Assembly: GCF_947500075.1 (NCBI RefSeq)
Contig: NZ_CANMQS010000002.1
Location: 558,001 to 622,000, forward strand
Source: an uncultured Sulfitobacter sp.
GTDB lineage: Bacteria > Pseudomonadota > Alphaproteobacteria > Rhodobacterales > Rhodobacteraceae
Direction of reading: 5' to 3'
DNA: 64,000 nt
Of this stretch, positions 1-11,091 are shown one piece after another. The notes below the pieces were generated by a model that made no database searches, had not been told where the DNA came from, and worked only from the letters and a program-made list of their open reading frames with translations. Within the stretch, counting starts at the first letter, position 1; the number at the start of each line of letters is the position of its first letter. A program made the position numbers and the translations under genes.

Positions 1-1
1 C

Positions 2-265
2 GCCATGGCGGCCGAGGTCGCGCGCAAGCGGCTGGCGCGGGGAGTGAAGTTGAACCACCCCGAGGCGATTGCCCTGATCACCGATGTGGTGGTTGAAGGC
101 GCGCGCGACGGACGCTCCGTGGCGGACATGATGGAAGCGGGCGGTCAGGTGGTGACGCGCGACCAGTGTATGGAGGGCATCGCGGAGATGATCCACGAAG
201 TGCAGGTCGAGGCGACGTTTCCCGATGGCACGAAGCTGGTGACAGTGCACAACCCGATCCGGTGA
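2..265 (+). CDS. ureA: Urease subunit gamma, 5'-truncated by window edge
   Basis: This is the gamma subunit of nickel urease, which hydrolyses urea to ammonia and carbamate in the cytoplasm. The visible 88 codons match the UreA family from about residue 15 to its end, including the stretch [16 protein letters not shown] and the terminal [17 protein letters not shown]. About 15 N-terminal residues lie before the window, so the ATG at position 5 is internal and not the start. It leads the urease operon; ureD is expected upstream but is not visible. The assignment is secure from sequence conservation and from ureB and ureC downstream. Confidence 0.95.
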   Translation, partial: AMAAEVARKRLARGVKLNHPEAIALITDVVVEGARDGRSVADMMEAGGQVVTRDQCMEGIAEMIHEVQVEATFPDGTKLVTVHNPIR

Positions 266-319
266 TCCGGGGGGTGATGTTGTGCATGGATATTTAAGGC
301 CAAAAAGAGGAGGGGCGTC

Positions 320-627
320 GTGATGATACCCGGAGAGATGTTCCCGGCGGCGGGCGAGATAGAATTGAACGCGGGCGTTGAGGCTGTGACGCTGATGGTG
401 GCCAACACGGGCGACCGTCCAGTGCAGGTGGGCAGCCATTACCACTTTGCCGAAAGCAACCCGGCGCTGGATTTTGACCGGCAGGCCGCGCGGGGCCTGC
501 GGTTGGACATTGCCGCAGGCACCGCCGTGCGGTTTGAACCCGGCCAGCGGCGGGAGGTGCAACTGGTGCCCTATGGCGGCGCGCGGCGGGTGTTTGGGTT
601 CAACAGTGCTGTGATGGGAGACCTCTG

Positions 628-628
<1 letters not shown>
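320..628 (+). CDS. ureB: Urease subunit beta
   Basis: UreB is the small beta subunit of the (alpha beta gamma)3 urease. The 102-residue length is normal for the separate bacterial subunit. Family hallmarks are visible: the opening [17 protein letters not shown], the block [15 protein letters not shown], and the C-terminal [15 protein letters not shown]. The start is either GTG at 320 or ATG at 323, both behind a purine-rich AGAGGAGGGG site, so the choice changes one residue. The stop TGA shares its A with the ureC ATG, which points to translational coupling. A 54-bp gap separates it from ureA. Confidence 0.96.
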
Positions 629-2337
<1,709 letters not shown>

Positions 2338-2349
2338 GGAGGGCGACGG

Positions 2350-2853
2350 ATGCCTGATTATCTGACCCAAGCGATCAAACCCGCAGGCCGCTGGAGCGGG
2401 GCCTTCGAGGTCTGCGTGCTGACCTATGACGAACGGTTTCTGCGGCGCAAGGTCGTCTCCACCGTGCAGGGGGAGACACTGCTGGTTGATCTGCCCCAGA
2501 CCACATCCCTGAATGACAGGGACGCCTTTGTGCTGGAGGACGGGCGGCTGATTGAGATCATCGCGGCGGAGGAAGATCTGTTGCGGATCGAAGGGGAGAA
2601 CCTTGTCCAGCTTGCCTGGCACATCGGCAACCGCCACACGCCCTGCCAGATCGAGCCGGACCATCTGCTGATCCAGCGTGACCCGGTGATTGGTCACATG
2701 CTGGAACATCTTGGGGCGCAGGTCACGCCGGTGCACCGCGCCTTCACGCCCGAAGGCGGCGCTTACGGCCACGGCCGCACCCATAGCCATGATCACGGAC
2801 ATACCGCCCATGATCACACCCACAGCCACGCTGCCCATGACCACAGCCACTGA
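2350..2853 (+). CDS. ureE: Urease nickel metallochaperone UreE
   Basis: UreE delivers Ni2+ to the urease apoprotein complex. The 167-residue protein has the UreE N-terminal domain (about 1-75) and the metal-binding C-terminal domain, with QLAWHIGNRHTPCQIE and DHLLIQRDPVIGHMLE recognisable. It ends in a histidine-rich tail from about residue 137 that carries 12 His alternating with Ser, Asp, Thr and Gly, the form of UreE able to store several nickel ions. A GAGGAGGGCGACGG site precedes the ATG. The 3' end, which encodes the His tail, overlaps the start of ureF by 17 bp. Confidence 0.96.
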   Translation: MPDYLTQAIKPAGRWSGAFEVCVLTYDERFLRRKVVSTVQGETLLVDLPQTTSLNDRDAFVLEDGRLIEIIAAEEDLLRIEGENLVQLAWHIGNRHTPCQIEPDHLLIQRDPVIGHMLEHLGAQVTPVHRAFTPEGGAYGHGRTHSHDHGHTAHDHTHSHAAHDHSH

Positions 2854-3484
2854 CATCCTGACGCTGACGCAGTGGTTTTCACCCAGCTATCCGCTGGGCA
2901 GCTTCGCCTATTCCCACGGGCTGGAGACGGCGGTGCAGGACGGTTGGCTGGACAGTGCGGCGGCGCTGGAAGATTGGCTGCGTGATGTGTTGGCCCATGG
3001 GGCGGGGCGCTGTGACGCGATCTTGCTGCGCGCCGGTTTTGCCTGCGACGGCCCGGAGGCGCTGGGCGCAGTTGATGCGGCAGCACTGGCCTATGCCGCC
3101 AGTGCGGAGCGGGTGCTGGAAACCACTGCACAGGGAACAGCCTTTGCGCGCACCACGCAAGACATCTGGGCCGATGTCGTTCCCGCGCAGTCGCTGCCCG
3201 TCGCGGTTGGCTATGCGGCGGCACGGCGGGGGCTGCCGCTGGATCTGACGGTGACGTTGTATGTGCAGGCGTTTGCCTCTGCGCTGGTGTCAGGGGCTGT
3301 TCGGTTGGTGCCCCTTGGTCAAACGGAAGGACAAGTTGTTTTACAACGGCTTGGCGGCCTTTGTGAAAGCATCACGCGAAGGTCACAAGGCGCGACACTG
3401 GATGATCTGGGCGGCTCCTGCTTTGGCGCAGACATCGCAGCGATGCGGCACGAAACACTCGAACACAGGATTTTTCGCACATGA
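2837..3484 (+). CDS. ureF: Urease accessory protein UreF
   Basis: UreF works with UreD and UreG as the GTPase-regulated complex that activates urease. The 215-residue product opens with [22 protein letters not shown], the UreF signature, and is all-helical as expected. The open frame runs upstream to 2690, but the family start fits the ATG at 2837, which lies inside the His-tail codons of ureE, giving a 17-bp overlap. Its stop overlaps the ureG ATG by 4 bp (ATGA), so E, F and G form a tightly coupled block. Confidence 0.94.
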   Translation: MTTATDILTLTQWFSPSYPLGSFAYSHGLETAVQDGWLDSAAALEDWLRDVLAHGAGRCDAILLRAGFACDGPEALGAVDAAALAYAASAERVLETTAQGTAFARTTQDIWADVVPAQSLPVAVGYAAARRGLPLDLTVTLYVQAFASALVSGAVRLVPLGQTEGQVVLQRLGGLCESITRRSQGATLDDLGGSCFGADIAAMRHETLEHRIFRT

Positions 3485-4122
3485 CACAGATGAACGGACC
3501 TTTGCGCATCGGCATCGGCGGGCCAGTTGGCGCGGGCAAAACCACCCTGACCGCCGCCATCGCCCGCGCGCTGCATCCGCGCCTCTCCATCGGGGTGATC
3601 ACCAATGACATCTATACGCAGGAAGACGCGGAAGCGTTGATGCGCATGCAGGTGCTGCCGCAGGACCGCATTATCGGCGTAGAAACAGGCGGTTGCCCTC
3701 ATACGGCCATTCGCGAGGATGCCTCCATCAACCTCGCAGCCGTGGCGCAGATGCAGGCGCGGCACGCGGATCTGGACGTTGTTCTGATCGAAAGCGGTGG
3801 GGACAACCTCTCTGCCACCTTCAGCCCGGAACTGGCGGATCTGACGATCTATGTGATCGACGTGGCCGCGGGCGAGGAAATCCCCCGCAAAGGCGGGCCT
3901 GCGATCACCAAATCAGACGTGCTGGTGATCAACAAAACCGATCTGGCACCCCATGTTGGCGCGTCCCTTGAGGTGATGGAACGGGATGCAAAACGCATGC
4001 GCGGGGCGGGACCCTTTGTGTTCTGCGCCTTGCGGCACGGAGAAGGGATCGACGCGGTACTGGCGAATATCATGGCAATTGGCGGTATATCGATACCTCA
4101 ATCTGAAACGGTAGCGGAATGA
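3481..4122 (+). CDS. ureG: Urease accessory GTPase UreG
   Basis: UreG is the SIMIBI-class GTPase that powers nickel insertion into urease. The 213 residues contain the P-loop [10 protein letters not shown] (about residues 14-23), the metal-linked [15 protein letters not shown] motif (Cys-Pro-His), [13 protein letters not shown], and the guanine-specificity [10 protein letters not shown]. Length and motifs are those of a complete UreG. It is the last gene of the urease operon; 25 bp separate its stop from the stop of the convergent racemase gene, and no clear terminator hairpin is seen there. Confidence 0.97.
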   Translation: MTQMNGPLRIGIGGPVGAGKTTLTAAIARALHPRLSIGVITNDIYTQEDAEALMRMQVLPQDRIIGVETGGCPHTAIREDASINLAAVAQMQARHADLDVVLIESGGDNLSATFSPELADLTIYVIDVAAGEEIPRKGGPAITKSDVLVINKTDLAPHVGASLEVMERDAKRMRGAGPFVFCALRHGEGIDAVLANIMAIGGISIPQSETVAE

Positions 4123-4146
4123 GCATTGCCACGTAACCGATTGAGG

Positions 4147-4803
4147 TTATTTGGTAACCGCTGAAAGTGCCAGAGCAGCCGCCGCAACAACCGGGTCAAT
4201 CACAGCAATCCCAAGCGCTTGCTCCAGCGCGGCGCGCCGGGGCGAGAAACCGGCACACCCCAGCACCAAGGCGCCGGCCCCCATGTCCCGCAATGCGGCA
4301 CCCCGTTCCAGTGTCTGTGCAAAGACATCGTCGGCATGCCCCGCGTCTTTGGCGGAGGCATTGTCGAGCGCCAACTCGCCTGCCAGCCGCCCCTCGACCC
4401 CCATCTGGCGCATCCGCACCCGGTGCCGGGCCACAGATCCGGGGCCAAGGGCGATCACCCCGAACAGATCCGCGCGGGCCATGGCGGTCAGAATGCCCGC
4501 CTCCATGATCCCGATGACCGGCTGCGGCACGAGGGTGCGGGCAAGCTCAACCCCCGGATCGGAAAAGCAGGCGCTCACAAAAGCCGAAGCATCGGGCCGC
4601 GCCTGCGCAATCTGCGCCACATCAAGGGCAGCCTGCGCGATATGGGCCGCACTGGCGATGGTGTCCGGGCCATGGGCCACGCGCATCGTCTCAAACACAG
4701 GCCCCTGTGCAGGCTGCAACGGCGCAACTGCACGGGCGATTTCGCCGGTGACGGCTTCGCAGGCGTTGGGGTTGATGATCAGGATCGGGCCGGGGGCGCT
4801 CAT
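4147..4803 (-). CDS. Asp/Glu/hydantoin racemase family protein
   Basis: The 218-residue product opens with ILIINPNACEAVTGEIARAV, the usual start of hydantoin racemases, and has the two catalytic cysteines of the cofactor-independent Asp/Glu racemase superfamily: Cys79 (SACFSDPG) and Cys183 (LGCAGF). The family interconverts D- and L-5-substituted hydantoins or related amino-acid derivatives. It overlaps the hydantoinase gene by 4 bp, so the two are probably co-translated and a hydantoin-type substrate is likely. A maleate isomerase or arylmalonate decarboxylase relative is possible but less supported by context. Confidence 0.85.
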   Translation of the reverse strand: MSAPGPILIINPNACEAVTGEIARAVAPLQPAQGPVFETMRVAHGPDTIASAAHIAQAALDVAQIAQARPDASAFVSACFSDPGVELARTLVPQPVIGIMEAGILTAMARADLFGVIALGPGSVARHRVRMRQMGVEGRLAGELALDNASAKDAGHADDVFAQTLERGAALRDMGAGALVLGCAGFSPRRAALEQALGIAVIDPVVAAAALALSAVTK

Positions 4804-6248
4804 ATGTCTGTTCCAAAGTTCTGCGCCGGGTCGCGCTCCTTGGCTGTGTGGCCGGGACCGTCCAGCTTGGCAGGCGCGCGTGGGACAAACCGCCCCTGAC
4901 CTTCCTGCGCCATCAAACGGCCCTTGTGCACGATCATCGACCCCCGGTTCAGCACCGTTTCCGGCACACCGGTCAGTTCCATCCCCTCAAACGGGGTGTA
5001 ATCCATATTGTCGTGCTGATCGCCCAGCGTGACGCGCCGCGTGGTTTCTGGATCCCAGATTGCAATATCTGCATCCATACCCGGCATCAGGCTGCCTTTG
5101 GACGTCATGCCGAAAATCCGCGCGGCATTGCTGGCAGAGAGTTGCACAAACTGCTCAAGACTGATCCGCCCTTTCACCACGCCTTCGGAGAAGAGATAGG
5201 GCAGCCGCGCCCCGATCCCCGGCATGCCATTGGCGATCTGAGGGTAGGGCGCCTCAGCGCCGTTCCGGAATTTCCCACTTTCATCAAACCTGTAAGGCGC
5301 ATGATCAGAACTCACCGATGAAAACGTCCCCGACCGCACATGCCCCCAAAGCGCCGCCTGCGTGGCAGCATCCCGCAACGGGGGAGAGCAGATGAACTTC
5401 GCGCCCTCCATGCCCGGACGGTCCAGATCATCGCGCGTCAGGGCCAGATATTGCGGACAGGTCTCGGCATAAAGCCGCGCGCCTGACAGGATCTCCCGCT
5501 GCACAATCGCCGCCCCCCCGGCGGTGGAGACATGCACGATAAAGAGCGGCGCATCGGCCAGCTTGGCCAAAGCAATCGCCCGGTTGATGGCTTCTTCCTC
5601 GGCCAGTTCAGGGCGTGATATGGCGTGGTATTTCGGTGCCGTCAGCCCTTTTGCGGCAAGACGCGCGTTCATCCATTTGACCATGTCGTTGTTTTCGGCG
5701 TGCACCATGGTCACCGCACCATGGGTTCTGGCCACGGTCAGAATATCCAGCATGCCGCCGTCGCCGATGTTCATCAGGTCATAGGTCATGAACACTTTGA
5801 ACGAGGTGATCCCGCGTGCAAATGCGCGCGGCAGCTGGTCCTCCAGCACTTCCCGAGTCGGGTCGCTGACAATAAGGTGGTAGCTGTAATCCAGCACAGA
5901 CCGCGCACCGCGCGCGTCATAGGTGGCGATCACATCGTCGATGGACTGCCCCCGGCGCTGTGCCGCGAAGGGGATGAACGACGCATTGCCGCCAAACGCC
6001 GCCGAGACCGACCCCGAGTAGTAATCATCCGCCCCCATGACCCCGCCAGAGCTTTCCTGCGCGATATGCGCATGCCCTTCGATCCCGCCGGGCATGACCA
6101 GACGCCCGCCTGCATCAATCCGCTGATCGCCGCCTGAGAGGCGTTCTGCCATGGCCACAATGCGCCCGTCACGAATGCCAATGTCCCCCCGCGCGGTCTC
6201 GCTCGCGTTGACGAGGGTGCCGTCGTGGATAACAGTGTCGAATTGCAT
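4800..6248 (-). CDS. D-hydantoinase / dihydropyrimidinase-type amidohydrolase
   Basis: This 482-residue cyclic-amide hydrolase has the TIM-barrel amidohydrolase metal set: His59-x-His61 (GHAHI), the probable carbamylated Lys151 (SFKVFMTYD), His183 (MVHAEN), His239 (IVHVST) and an SSDHAPYRF aspartate in the C-terminal half. Such enzymes open hydantoin or dihydropyrimidine rings to N-carbamoyl acids. The downstream coupled racemase supports a hydantoin route. Urease lies on the other side of the racemase but no carbamoylase gene is seen here. Substrate specificity cannot be fixed from sequence; allantoinase is less likely on overall motif style. Confidence 0.88.
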   Translation of the reverse strand: MQFDTVIHDGTLVNASETARGDIGIRDGRIVAMAERLSGGDQRIDAGGRLVMPGGIEGHAHIAQESSGGVMGADDYYSGSVSAAFGGNASFIPFAAQRRGQSIDDVIATYDARGARSVLDYSYHLIVSDPTREVLEDQLPRAFARGITSFKVFMTYDLMNIGDGGMLDILTVARTHGAVTMVHAENNDMVKWMNARLAAKGLTAPKYHAISRPELAEEEAINRAIALAKLADAPLFIVHVSTAGGAAIVQREILSGARLYAETCPQYLALTRDDLDRPGMEGAKFICSPPLRDAATQAALWGHVRSGTFSSVSSDHAPYRFDESGKFRNGAEAPYPQIANGMPGIGARLPYLFSEGVVKGRISLEQFVQLSASNAARIFGMTSKGSLMPGMDADIAIWDPETTRRVTLGDQHDNMDYTPFEGMELTGVPETVLNRGSMIVHKGRLMAQEGQGRFVPRAPAKLDGPGHTAKERDPAQNFGTDI

Positions 6249-6365
6249 GGCATGCCTCCAGACGCATTGCGGGACGGCTCAGATCATGCGGTGGATTTGG
6301 GCAAAGGGAAAGCGCGCAATGGCGGTGTCGCCTTGGCGGCGCTTGCCGATACCTGTGGGGGATAA

Positions 6366-6440
6366 TGGCTCCGGCGGTAGGGATCGAACCTACGACCAAT
6401 TGATTAACAGTCAACTGCTCTACCGCTGAGCTACGCCGGA
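6366..6440 (-). tRNA. tRNA-Asn (anticodon GTT)
   Basis: Read on the minus strand, the 75-nt gene folds into a canonical cloverleaf: acceptor TCCGGCG/CGCCGGA, D arm GCTC/GAGC, anticodon stem GTTGA/TCAAT with loop CTGTTAA, and T arm GTAGG/CCTAC around TTCGATC. The discriminator is G and CCA is encoded. The GTT anticodon specifies asparagine. It lies between the hydantoinase and the MBL-fold hydrolase gene. Confidence 0.97.
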
Positions 6441-6523
6441 ACGGTTTGGGCGATATAGCAGGGGGTATTTCATGCGTCCAGTGGGTATTTGGGGCAATTT
6501 CGTGATTTTTGCCCCTGCCTGTC

Positions 6524-7435
6524 TCAAAGCCGCCGGAATTGCGCCTCTGCGTGCAGGGGGCCTTCGGGCGTGACCTGGGATTTTCCTGTCAGATCAACCA
6601 GATGTGCCAGAACGTTCCGGCTGGCCGCGCCCAGCAGGGCGGCGGGGGTGTCGGTGTAGATACGCGCGGCCAGATCGGATGCAGTGGCGGGACCACCCGT
6701 GAGCGCGGCGAGGATCGCCGCTTCGCGCGACTGGCGGTGGTTGATCAGCCAGGCCAGACGGTCCGCCGGTGCCGTGATCGGCGCGCCGTGGCCGGGATAG
6801 AAGATCCGCCAGTCGCGCGCCTCCAGCCGGGCGCAAGAGGCCATGAAATCCGTCAGATCGCCGTCCGGCGGAGAGACCAGCGACGACGCCCACCCCATGA
6901 CGTGATCAGCCGTAAAACACGCATCCCCAAAGGCGAAGCTGAGGTGGTTGCCGATATGCCCGGGCGTGTGGATCGCTTCCAGCGCCCAGCCATCGCCGCG
7001 AATTACCGCACCGTCTGCGATGATCTCATCGGGCGCAAACCCGGTATCGATCCCTTCACCCCCCCCAATCTCGCCGGCCTGCGCCAGCTTTTGCATGATC
7101 GCGGAGCGGCCAGCGCCTGCATTCCCGAAGGCCAGAACAGGCGCGCCAGTCGCTTTTGCCAGAGGCCGGGCAAGCGGGGAATGGTCAAGGTGCGTGTGCG
7201 TGATCAGGATGTGGCTGACATGCTGATCGGGGCTCAGCGCGGCAAGAATCGCTTCAAGATGCGCTTCGCTTGCCGGGCCGGGGTCGACCACGGCCAGCCC
7301 GCGGGTGCCCACCAGATAGGTATTGGTCCCCCGATAGGTCATCGGTGACGGGTTGGGCGCCACAATACGGTGCAGTCCGGGTTCCAGCATTTGGGCAACG
7401 CCAACGGGGGGATCAAAGTCATCGGGCGCTTGCAT
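6524..7435 (-). CDS. MBL-fold metallo-hydrolase (LACTB2/Rv-type Zn hydrolase)
   Basis: This metallo-beta-lactamase-fold protein carries the zinc motif HTHLDHSPL (HxHxDH), a downstream histidine in IHTPGHIGNH, DHVMGW and PGHGAPI. The C-terminal 80 or so residues look like the winged-helix extension of the LACTB2-like hydrolases. Proteins of this type include RNA nucleases and thioester hydrolases, so the substrate is not assignable. I start it at the ATG at 7435 because a GAAAGG site precedes it; a GTG at 7465 would add 10 residues but has a weak ribosome site. The histidine kinase gene diverges from it 45 bp away. Confidence 0.85.
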   Translation of the reverse strand: MQAPDDFDPPVGVAQMLEPGLHRIVAPNPSPMTYRGTNTYLVGTRGLAVVDPGPASEAHLEAILAALSPDQHVSHILITHTHLDHSPLARPLAKATGAPVLAFGNAGAGRSAIMQKLAQAGEIGGGEGIDTGFAPDEIIADGAVIRGDGWALEAIHTPGHIGNHLSFAFGDACFTADHVMGWASSLVSPPDGDLTDFMASCARLEARDWRIFYPGHGAPITAPADRLAWLINHRQSREAAILAALTGGPATASDLAARIYTDTPAALLGAASRNVLAHLVDLTGKSQVTPEGPLHAEAQFRRL

Positions 7436-7480
7436 GGTTTCGGCCTTTCGGAACACAGATGTCACGGCTAGGGTCTACCC

Positions 7481-8776
7481 ATGTTTTTCACTTGGCTCAA
7501 ACGCTATGTGCCACGCGGCATTTACGGCCGTGCTGCACTGATCCTGATGCTGCCGGTTGTGGTGCTGCAACTGGTGGTCACGGTGGTCTTTGCGCAGCGG
7601 CATTTTGAGGGCGTCACCACGCAGATGACCATGAGCATGCTGCGCGAAATCAACCTGGTGATGGACAGCCGGGGGGACGGGGGGGCGGTCTCGGACGCGC
7701 TGATGATTGGCGTGAAAGAGGTGCCTGCTGCCCGGGTGCCCACGCGGGATCTGTACAAGTGGTATGATTATTCGGGCCGGGTGATGAGCCGCGTGATGCG
7801 GGAGAACCTGCCGGCCTTTCAGGTGGCGGATCTGCGCGATGACAGTGGTGTGAAGCTCTTTCTGGCGGCAGTGGACGGTCCGGTTGAACTGACCTTCCAC
7901 CGGCGCCGCGTCTCTGCCTCCAACCCGCATCAGTTGTTTGTTTATACGGTGTTTTTTGGCGTCGTGCTGACCCTGATCGCGTCGATTTATTTGCGCAACC
8001 AGCTGCGCCCGATCAAACGCCTTGCCCGCGCCGCAGAAGCCTTTGGCCGCGGGCGGCATGATCCCTACACGCCAGCAGGCGCCATTGAAGTCCGGGCCGC
8101 AGGCAATGCCTTTGTCGACATGCGCCAGCGGATTGAGCGGCAGATTGAGCAGCGCACCCTGATGCTGTCCGGCGTCAGCCATGACATGCGCACGCCCCTG
8201 ACGCGGATGCGGCTTGGGCTGTCGATGCTGGAGGAAGACGATGCCGCCCCGCTGCTGGAGGACGTCGAGGATCTGCAACGCATGCTGGATGAATTTCTCA
8301 GCTTCGCCAAAGGCGCATCAGAAGGGGAGCCGGAAGCCGTGGACCCGCACGTCATGCTGGAGCAGGTCGTGCATGACGCGCAGCGGGCAGGGCGGGACGT
8401 CGCCCTGCTGCCGCCCGATGGTGAGGGTACAGGAGAGGTGACGCTGCGGCGTGTGGCGATGCGGCGCGCGGTGGATAACCTGATTTCCAATGCGGTGCGG
8501 TATGGTGCGAAGGCCGAAGTCTCCGTGATGTTGAGCGACAAGACCCTGCGCATCCGTGTGGAGGATGACGGCCCCGGCATCCCCGAAGACCGCCGGGCAG
8601 AGGCGGCCAAACCCTTCACCCGGCTGGACAAGGCCCGCAATCAGGACAAGGGCGGCGGCGTGGGGCTGGGCCTTGCCATCGCCACGGACATCGCCCGCGC
8701 CCATGGCGGCGTGCTGCGGTTGGGGGAATCGTCCCGTTTGGGCGGGCTGCGCGCGGATATCGTGATCGCGCGGTAG
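7481..8776 (+). CDS. EnvZ-like sensor histidine kinase
   Basis: The 431-residue inner-membrane kinase has a first membrane segment at about 19-38 (LILMLPVVVLQLVVTVVF), a periplasmic region, a second segment at about 148-168, a HAMP linker, the phospho-acceptor box with His234 (SGVSHDMRTPLTRMR), and an ATPase domain with N box (NLISNAVRYG) and G boxes (DDGPGIP, GVGLGLAI). The layout is that of EnvZ, which senses osmotic or envelope signals and phosphorylates an OmpR-type regulator. No response regulator gene is adjacent, so it is an orphan in this window and its partner is unknown. Confidence 0.9.
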   Translation: MFFTWLKRYVPRGIYGRAALILMLPVVVLQLVVTVVFAQRHFEGVTTQMTMSMLREINLVMDSRGDGGAVSDALMIGVKEVPAARVPTRDLYKWYDYSGRVMSRVMRENLPAFQVADLRDDSGVKLFLAAVDGPVELTFHRRRVSASNPHQLFVYTVFFGVVLTLIASIYLRNQLRPIKRLARAAEAFGRGRHDPYTPAGAIEVRAAGNAFVDMRQRIERQIEQRTLMLSGVSHDMRTPLTRMRLGLSMLEEDDAAPLLEDVEDLQRMLDEFLSFAKGASEGEPEAVDPHVMLEQVVHDAQRAGRDVALLPPDGEGTGEVTLRRVAMRRAVDNLISNAVRYGAKAEVSVMLSDKTLRIRVEDDGPGIPEDRRAEAAKPFTRLDKARNQDKGGGVGLGLAIATDIARAHGGVLRLGESSRLGGLRADIVIAR

Positions 8777-8790
8777 CAAGGGGCAGGTCT

Positions 8791-9498
8791 TCAGCGGCGA
8801 AGCCAGCGAAAGCTGCGCAGCCCCACCAAGGCGGCCAGCATCAACCAGACCGGTGCAGGCAGCGGAATCGGCTGCACGCCGTCAGGCAGAACGCCACCCC
8901 CGACACCGGGCGTGCCCCCGCCGCCACCACCGCCGCCGCCACCGCCGACGAAGATCGGGCCGCCTCCACCGCCGGGTGTCCCGCCGCCGCCACCGCCGCC
9001 AACGGGCGTACCAATCGGGCCGCGACGGTCTGCGGGGCCATCGTCAAAACCCGCAAGCAAAGGCAGCCAGAACGCCGCTTCGGGCAGGACATCTCCCGCA
9101 TCCACAGGGCCAACCGCTTCAAAAGGCACAACTTCCTTGCGGCAAAAATCAGCATAGCGGGCGAAATACTGGTCCCATTCGCCTTCCGACGGCGCGCGCC
9201 CGATCAGCGCGGCGAGCCGGTACGGCGTCAGCGCCTTGACGCAGGGTTTGGGCAGGCAGGTGCGGGGCATCCGCGCCCCTTTGCCCGTCGCGTGAAAGGC
9301 AAGATCAATGTGATGCTCCTGAATGCAGTCGAAGCCAAGCGGGTCCCGCACGGTCAGATCTTCAATGCGCAGATCCTCCAGGTCTTCGGGCAGCGCAAAG
9401 GGGTCAAGCGGCATGGTCGCGGCAGACGCACCCGTCCCGAGCGCAGCACAGGCCACGGCAACGACTTTCCCCAGATCTGCGGCACCTTTGCCGAACAT
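8791..9498 (-). CDS. Secreted protein with polyglycine linker and PLPA C-terminal sorting tail
   Basis: No catalytic family is recognised. I choose the ATG at 9498 (235 residues) because it has a GGGGG site and begins a clean signal peptide ending near TGASA; the frame runs further up to 9576. A mature region of about 130 residues has pairs of cysteines (CLPKPC, DFCRKE). A glycine-dominated linker of roughly 40 residues follows, then IPLPAPVWLMLAALVGL and a basic tail FRWLRR. That tail matches the VPLPA-CTERM sorting signal, in which a PLPA box, a membrane helix and arginines mark an exported, processed surface protein. It converges on the kinase gene with 14 bp between stops. Confidence 0.72.
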   Translation of the reverse strand: MFGKGAADLGKVVAVACAALGTGASAATMPLDPFALPEDLEDLRIEDLTVRDPLGFDCIQEHHIDLAFHATGKGARMPRTCLPKPCVKALTPYRLAALIGRAPSEGEWDQYFARYADFCRKEVVPFEAVGPVDAGDVLPEAAFWLPLLAGFDDGPADRRGPIGTPVGGGGGGGTPGGGGGPIFVGGGGGGGGGGGTPGVGGGVLPDGVQPIPLPAPVWLMLAALVGLRSFRWLRR

Positions 9499-9828
9499 GA
9501 CGGACCCCCACATCCCTCTACGCGCGGTGAGACGCCTCGCGGCACGTCCCGCGCGCGCAAATAGCTGCACGAACAAGGACGTCAGATGTATCAGGAGGAA
9601 GGATGTTTGCGTCAGAACAGGACGCCGACCACATCAAGCCGTACCGATACCAGAATACTCACCAAAACGCGGCCATTTCTGACCAACCCCGGCTGTCTAC
9701 CTGAAATCAGGTTGAATTTCAAGGACTTTGTCAAAAATGGGGCGGATTTGGGGCAAATCAGGCGGGAAGAGGGCAGTGGCGTGGTGCGGATCACGCGGCG
9801 GTTCGGGAAAGGGCGGGAAAGGGAGGTA
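9499..9828. other. 330-bp gap between exoprotein gene and tRNA
   Basis: This holds the upstream region of the PLPA-tail protein. No convincing gene is present. An 82-codon frame (9586-9834) runs into the tRNA and lacks family features. A 34-codon frame starting at 9604 sits 4 bases after a strong AGGAGG but has no recognisable product. I record it as possible leader or noise. Confidence 0.4.
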
Positions 9829-9905
9829 TGGTAGGCCCGGCAGGACTTGAACCCGCAACCAAAGCGTTATGAGCGCTCTGCTCTAACCAATTGAGCTACA
9901 GGCCC
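9829..9905 (-). tRNA. tRNA with CAT anticodon (Ile2 or elongator Met)
   Basis: On the minus strand the 77-nt gene has acceptor GGGCCTG/CGGGCCT, D arm GCTC/GAGC, anticodon stem GAGCG/CGCTT with loop CTCATAA, T arm GCGGG/CCTGC, discriminator A and encoded CCA. It lacks initiator features (first base pair is G-T and the anticodon stem has no GGG/CCC). The acceptor resembles tRNA-Ile(GAT), and the GCTCATAACG anticodon arm is like lysidine-modified tRNA-Ile2, so I favour Ile2; elongator Met cannot be excluded by eye. Confidence 0.9.
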
Positions 9906-10044
9906 GCCATAGGCTACGGGTATGCGCAGGCTGGCGGATGGTCAAGCCTTGGTGTTGCGCAAGGCCCGCGTACAGCGACCGTTGCGCGCAGGGGCGCAAT
10001 GCACTAACCGGGGCGGCATCGGATTGCAGGCAAGGGGACGCGCG

Positions 10045-11091
10045 ATGACTTCACCTAAAAACGGGATCACCTACGCGGAAGCCGGGGTGGATATCGACGC
10101 GGGCAACGCGCTGGTGGAGCGGATCAAACCCGCCGCCAAACGCACCACACGTCCCGGTGTGATGGCGGGCCTTGGTGGCTTTGGCGCGTTGTTTGACCTC
10201 AAGGGGGCAGGGTTTGTCGATCCGGTGCTGGTGGCGGCGACGGACGGTGTGGGCACCAAGCTGCGCATCGCGATTGATACCGGCAACGTGGACAGCATCG
10301 GCATTGATCTGGTTGCCATGTGCGTCAACGATCTGGTCTGCCAAGGGGCGGAGCCGTTGTTTTTCCTCGACTATTTCGCCACCGGCAAGCTGGAGCTGGA
10401 TCAGGCGACTACGATCATCGAAGGCATCGCCGAAGGTTGCGCGCGCTCTGGCTGTGCGCTGATCGGCGGTGAAACGGCAGAGATGCCGGGCATGTACGAT
10501 GCGGGCGACTTTGATCTGGCGGGATTCTCTGTTGGTGCGATGGAGCGGGGCACGGAGCTGCCCCGCGATGTGGCCGAAGGCGATGTGCTGCTGGGGTTGC
10601 CCAGCGACGGCGTGCATTCCAACGGCTATTCGCTGGTGCGCAAGATTGTCGAACTCAGCGGGCTGCAATGGAGCGACGCCTGCCCTTGGGAAGACGGCTC
10701 ATTGGGTGCGGCACTGCTGACGCCCACGCGGCTCTATGTGAAAGGCGCCGTTGCGGCGTTGCGTGGCGATTGCGTGTCGGCGCTGGCGCATATCACCGGC
10801 GGTGGCTTGACCGAAAACCTGCCGCGCGTGCTGCCTGAGGGGCTGGGCGCGGACATTGATCTGGACGCATGGGATCTGCCGCCGGTGTTCAAATGGCTGG
10901 CCGCACAGGGCGGTATGGCAGAAGCGGAAATGCTCAAGACTTTCAACGCAGGGCTTGGCATGGTTGCCGTGGTCAGCGCAGACACGGTGGCCGCCGCGAA
11001 AGAGGCCTTTGCCAGCGACGGGCACGCCGCCATCGAGATTGGCCGCATCACCACAGGGGACGGCGTGCGCTACACAGGCAGCCTGCTTTGA
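10045..11091 (+). CDS. purM: Phosphoribosylformylglycinamidine cyclo-ligase
   Basis: PurM (AIR synthetase) makes aminoimidazole ribotide from FGAM with ATP, step five of purine synthesis. The 348-residue product starts at ATG 10045 ([21 protein letters not shown]), where family similarity begins, although the frame is open from 9922. Motifs include [10 protein letters not shown], the [10 protein letters not shown] stretch and [14 protein letters not shown]. It overlaps purN at the stop codon. The 140 bp upstream is the only space for a promoter, since the divergent tRNA lies just before it. Confidence 0.97.
   Translation: MTSPKNGITYAEAGVDIDAGNALVERIKPAAKRTTRPGVMAGLGGFGALFDLKGAGFVDPVLVAATDGVGTKLRIAIDTGNVDSIGIDLVAMCVNDLVCQGAEPLFFLDYFATGKLELDQATTIIEGIAEGCARSGCALIGGETAEMPGMYDAGDFDLAGFSVGAMERGTELPRDVAEGDVLLGLPSDGVHSNGYSLVRKIVELSGLQWSDACPWEDGSLGAALLTPTRLYVKGAVAALRGDCVSALAHITGGGLTENLPRVLPEGLGADIDLDAWDLPPVFKWLAAQGGMAEAEMLKTFNAGLGMVAVVSADTVAAAKEAFASDGHAAIEIGRITTGDGVRYTGSLL

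Noticed and set aside
8880-9010. Glycine/proline-coding low-complexity DNA as a simple repeat or assembly artefact
   Set aside because: Both flanks read in one frame with signal peptide and sorting tail, so the glycine linker is most simply a real part of the protein.
9586-9834. 82-codon frame upstream of the CAT tRNA
   Set aside because: It ends inside the tRNA and has no conserved features; the strong AGGAGG inside is noted only as a curiosity.
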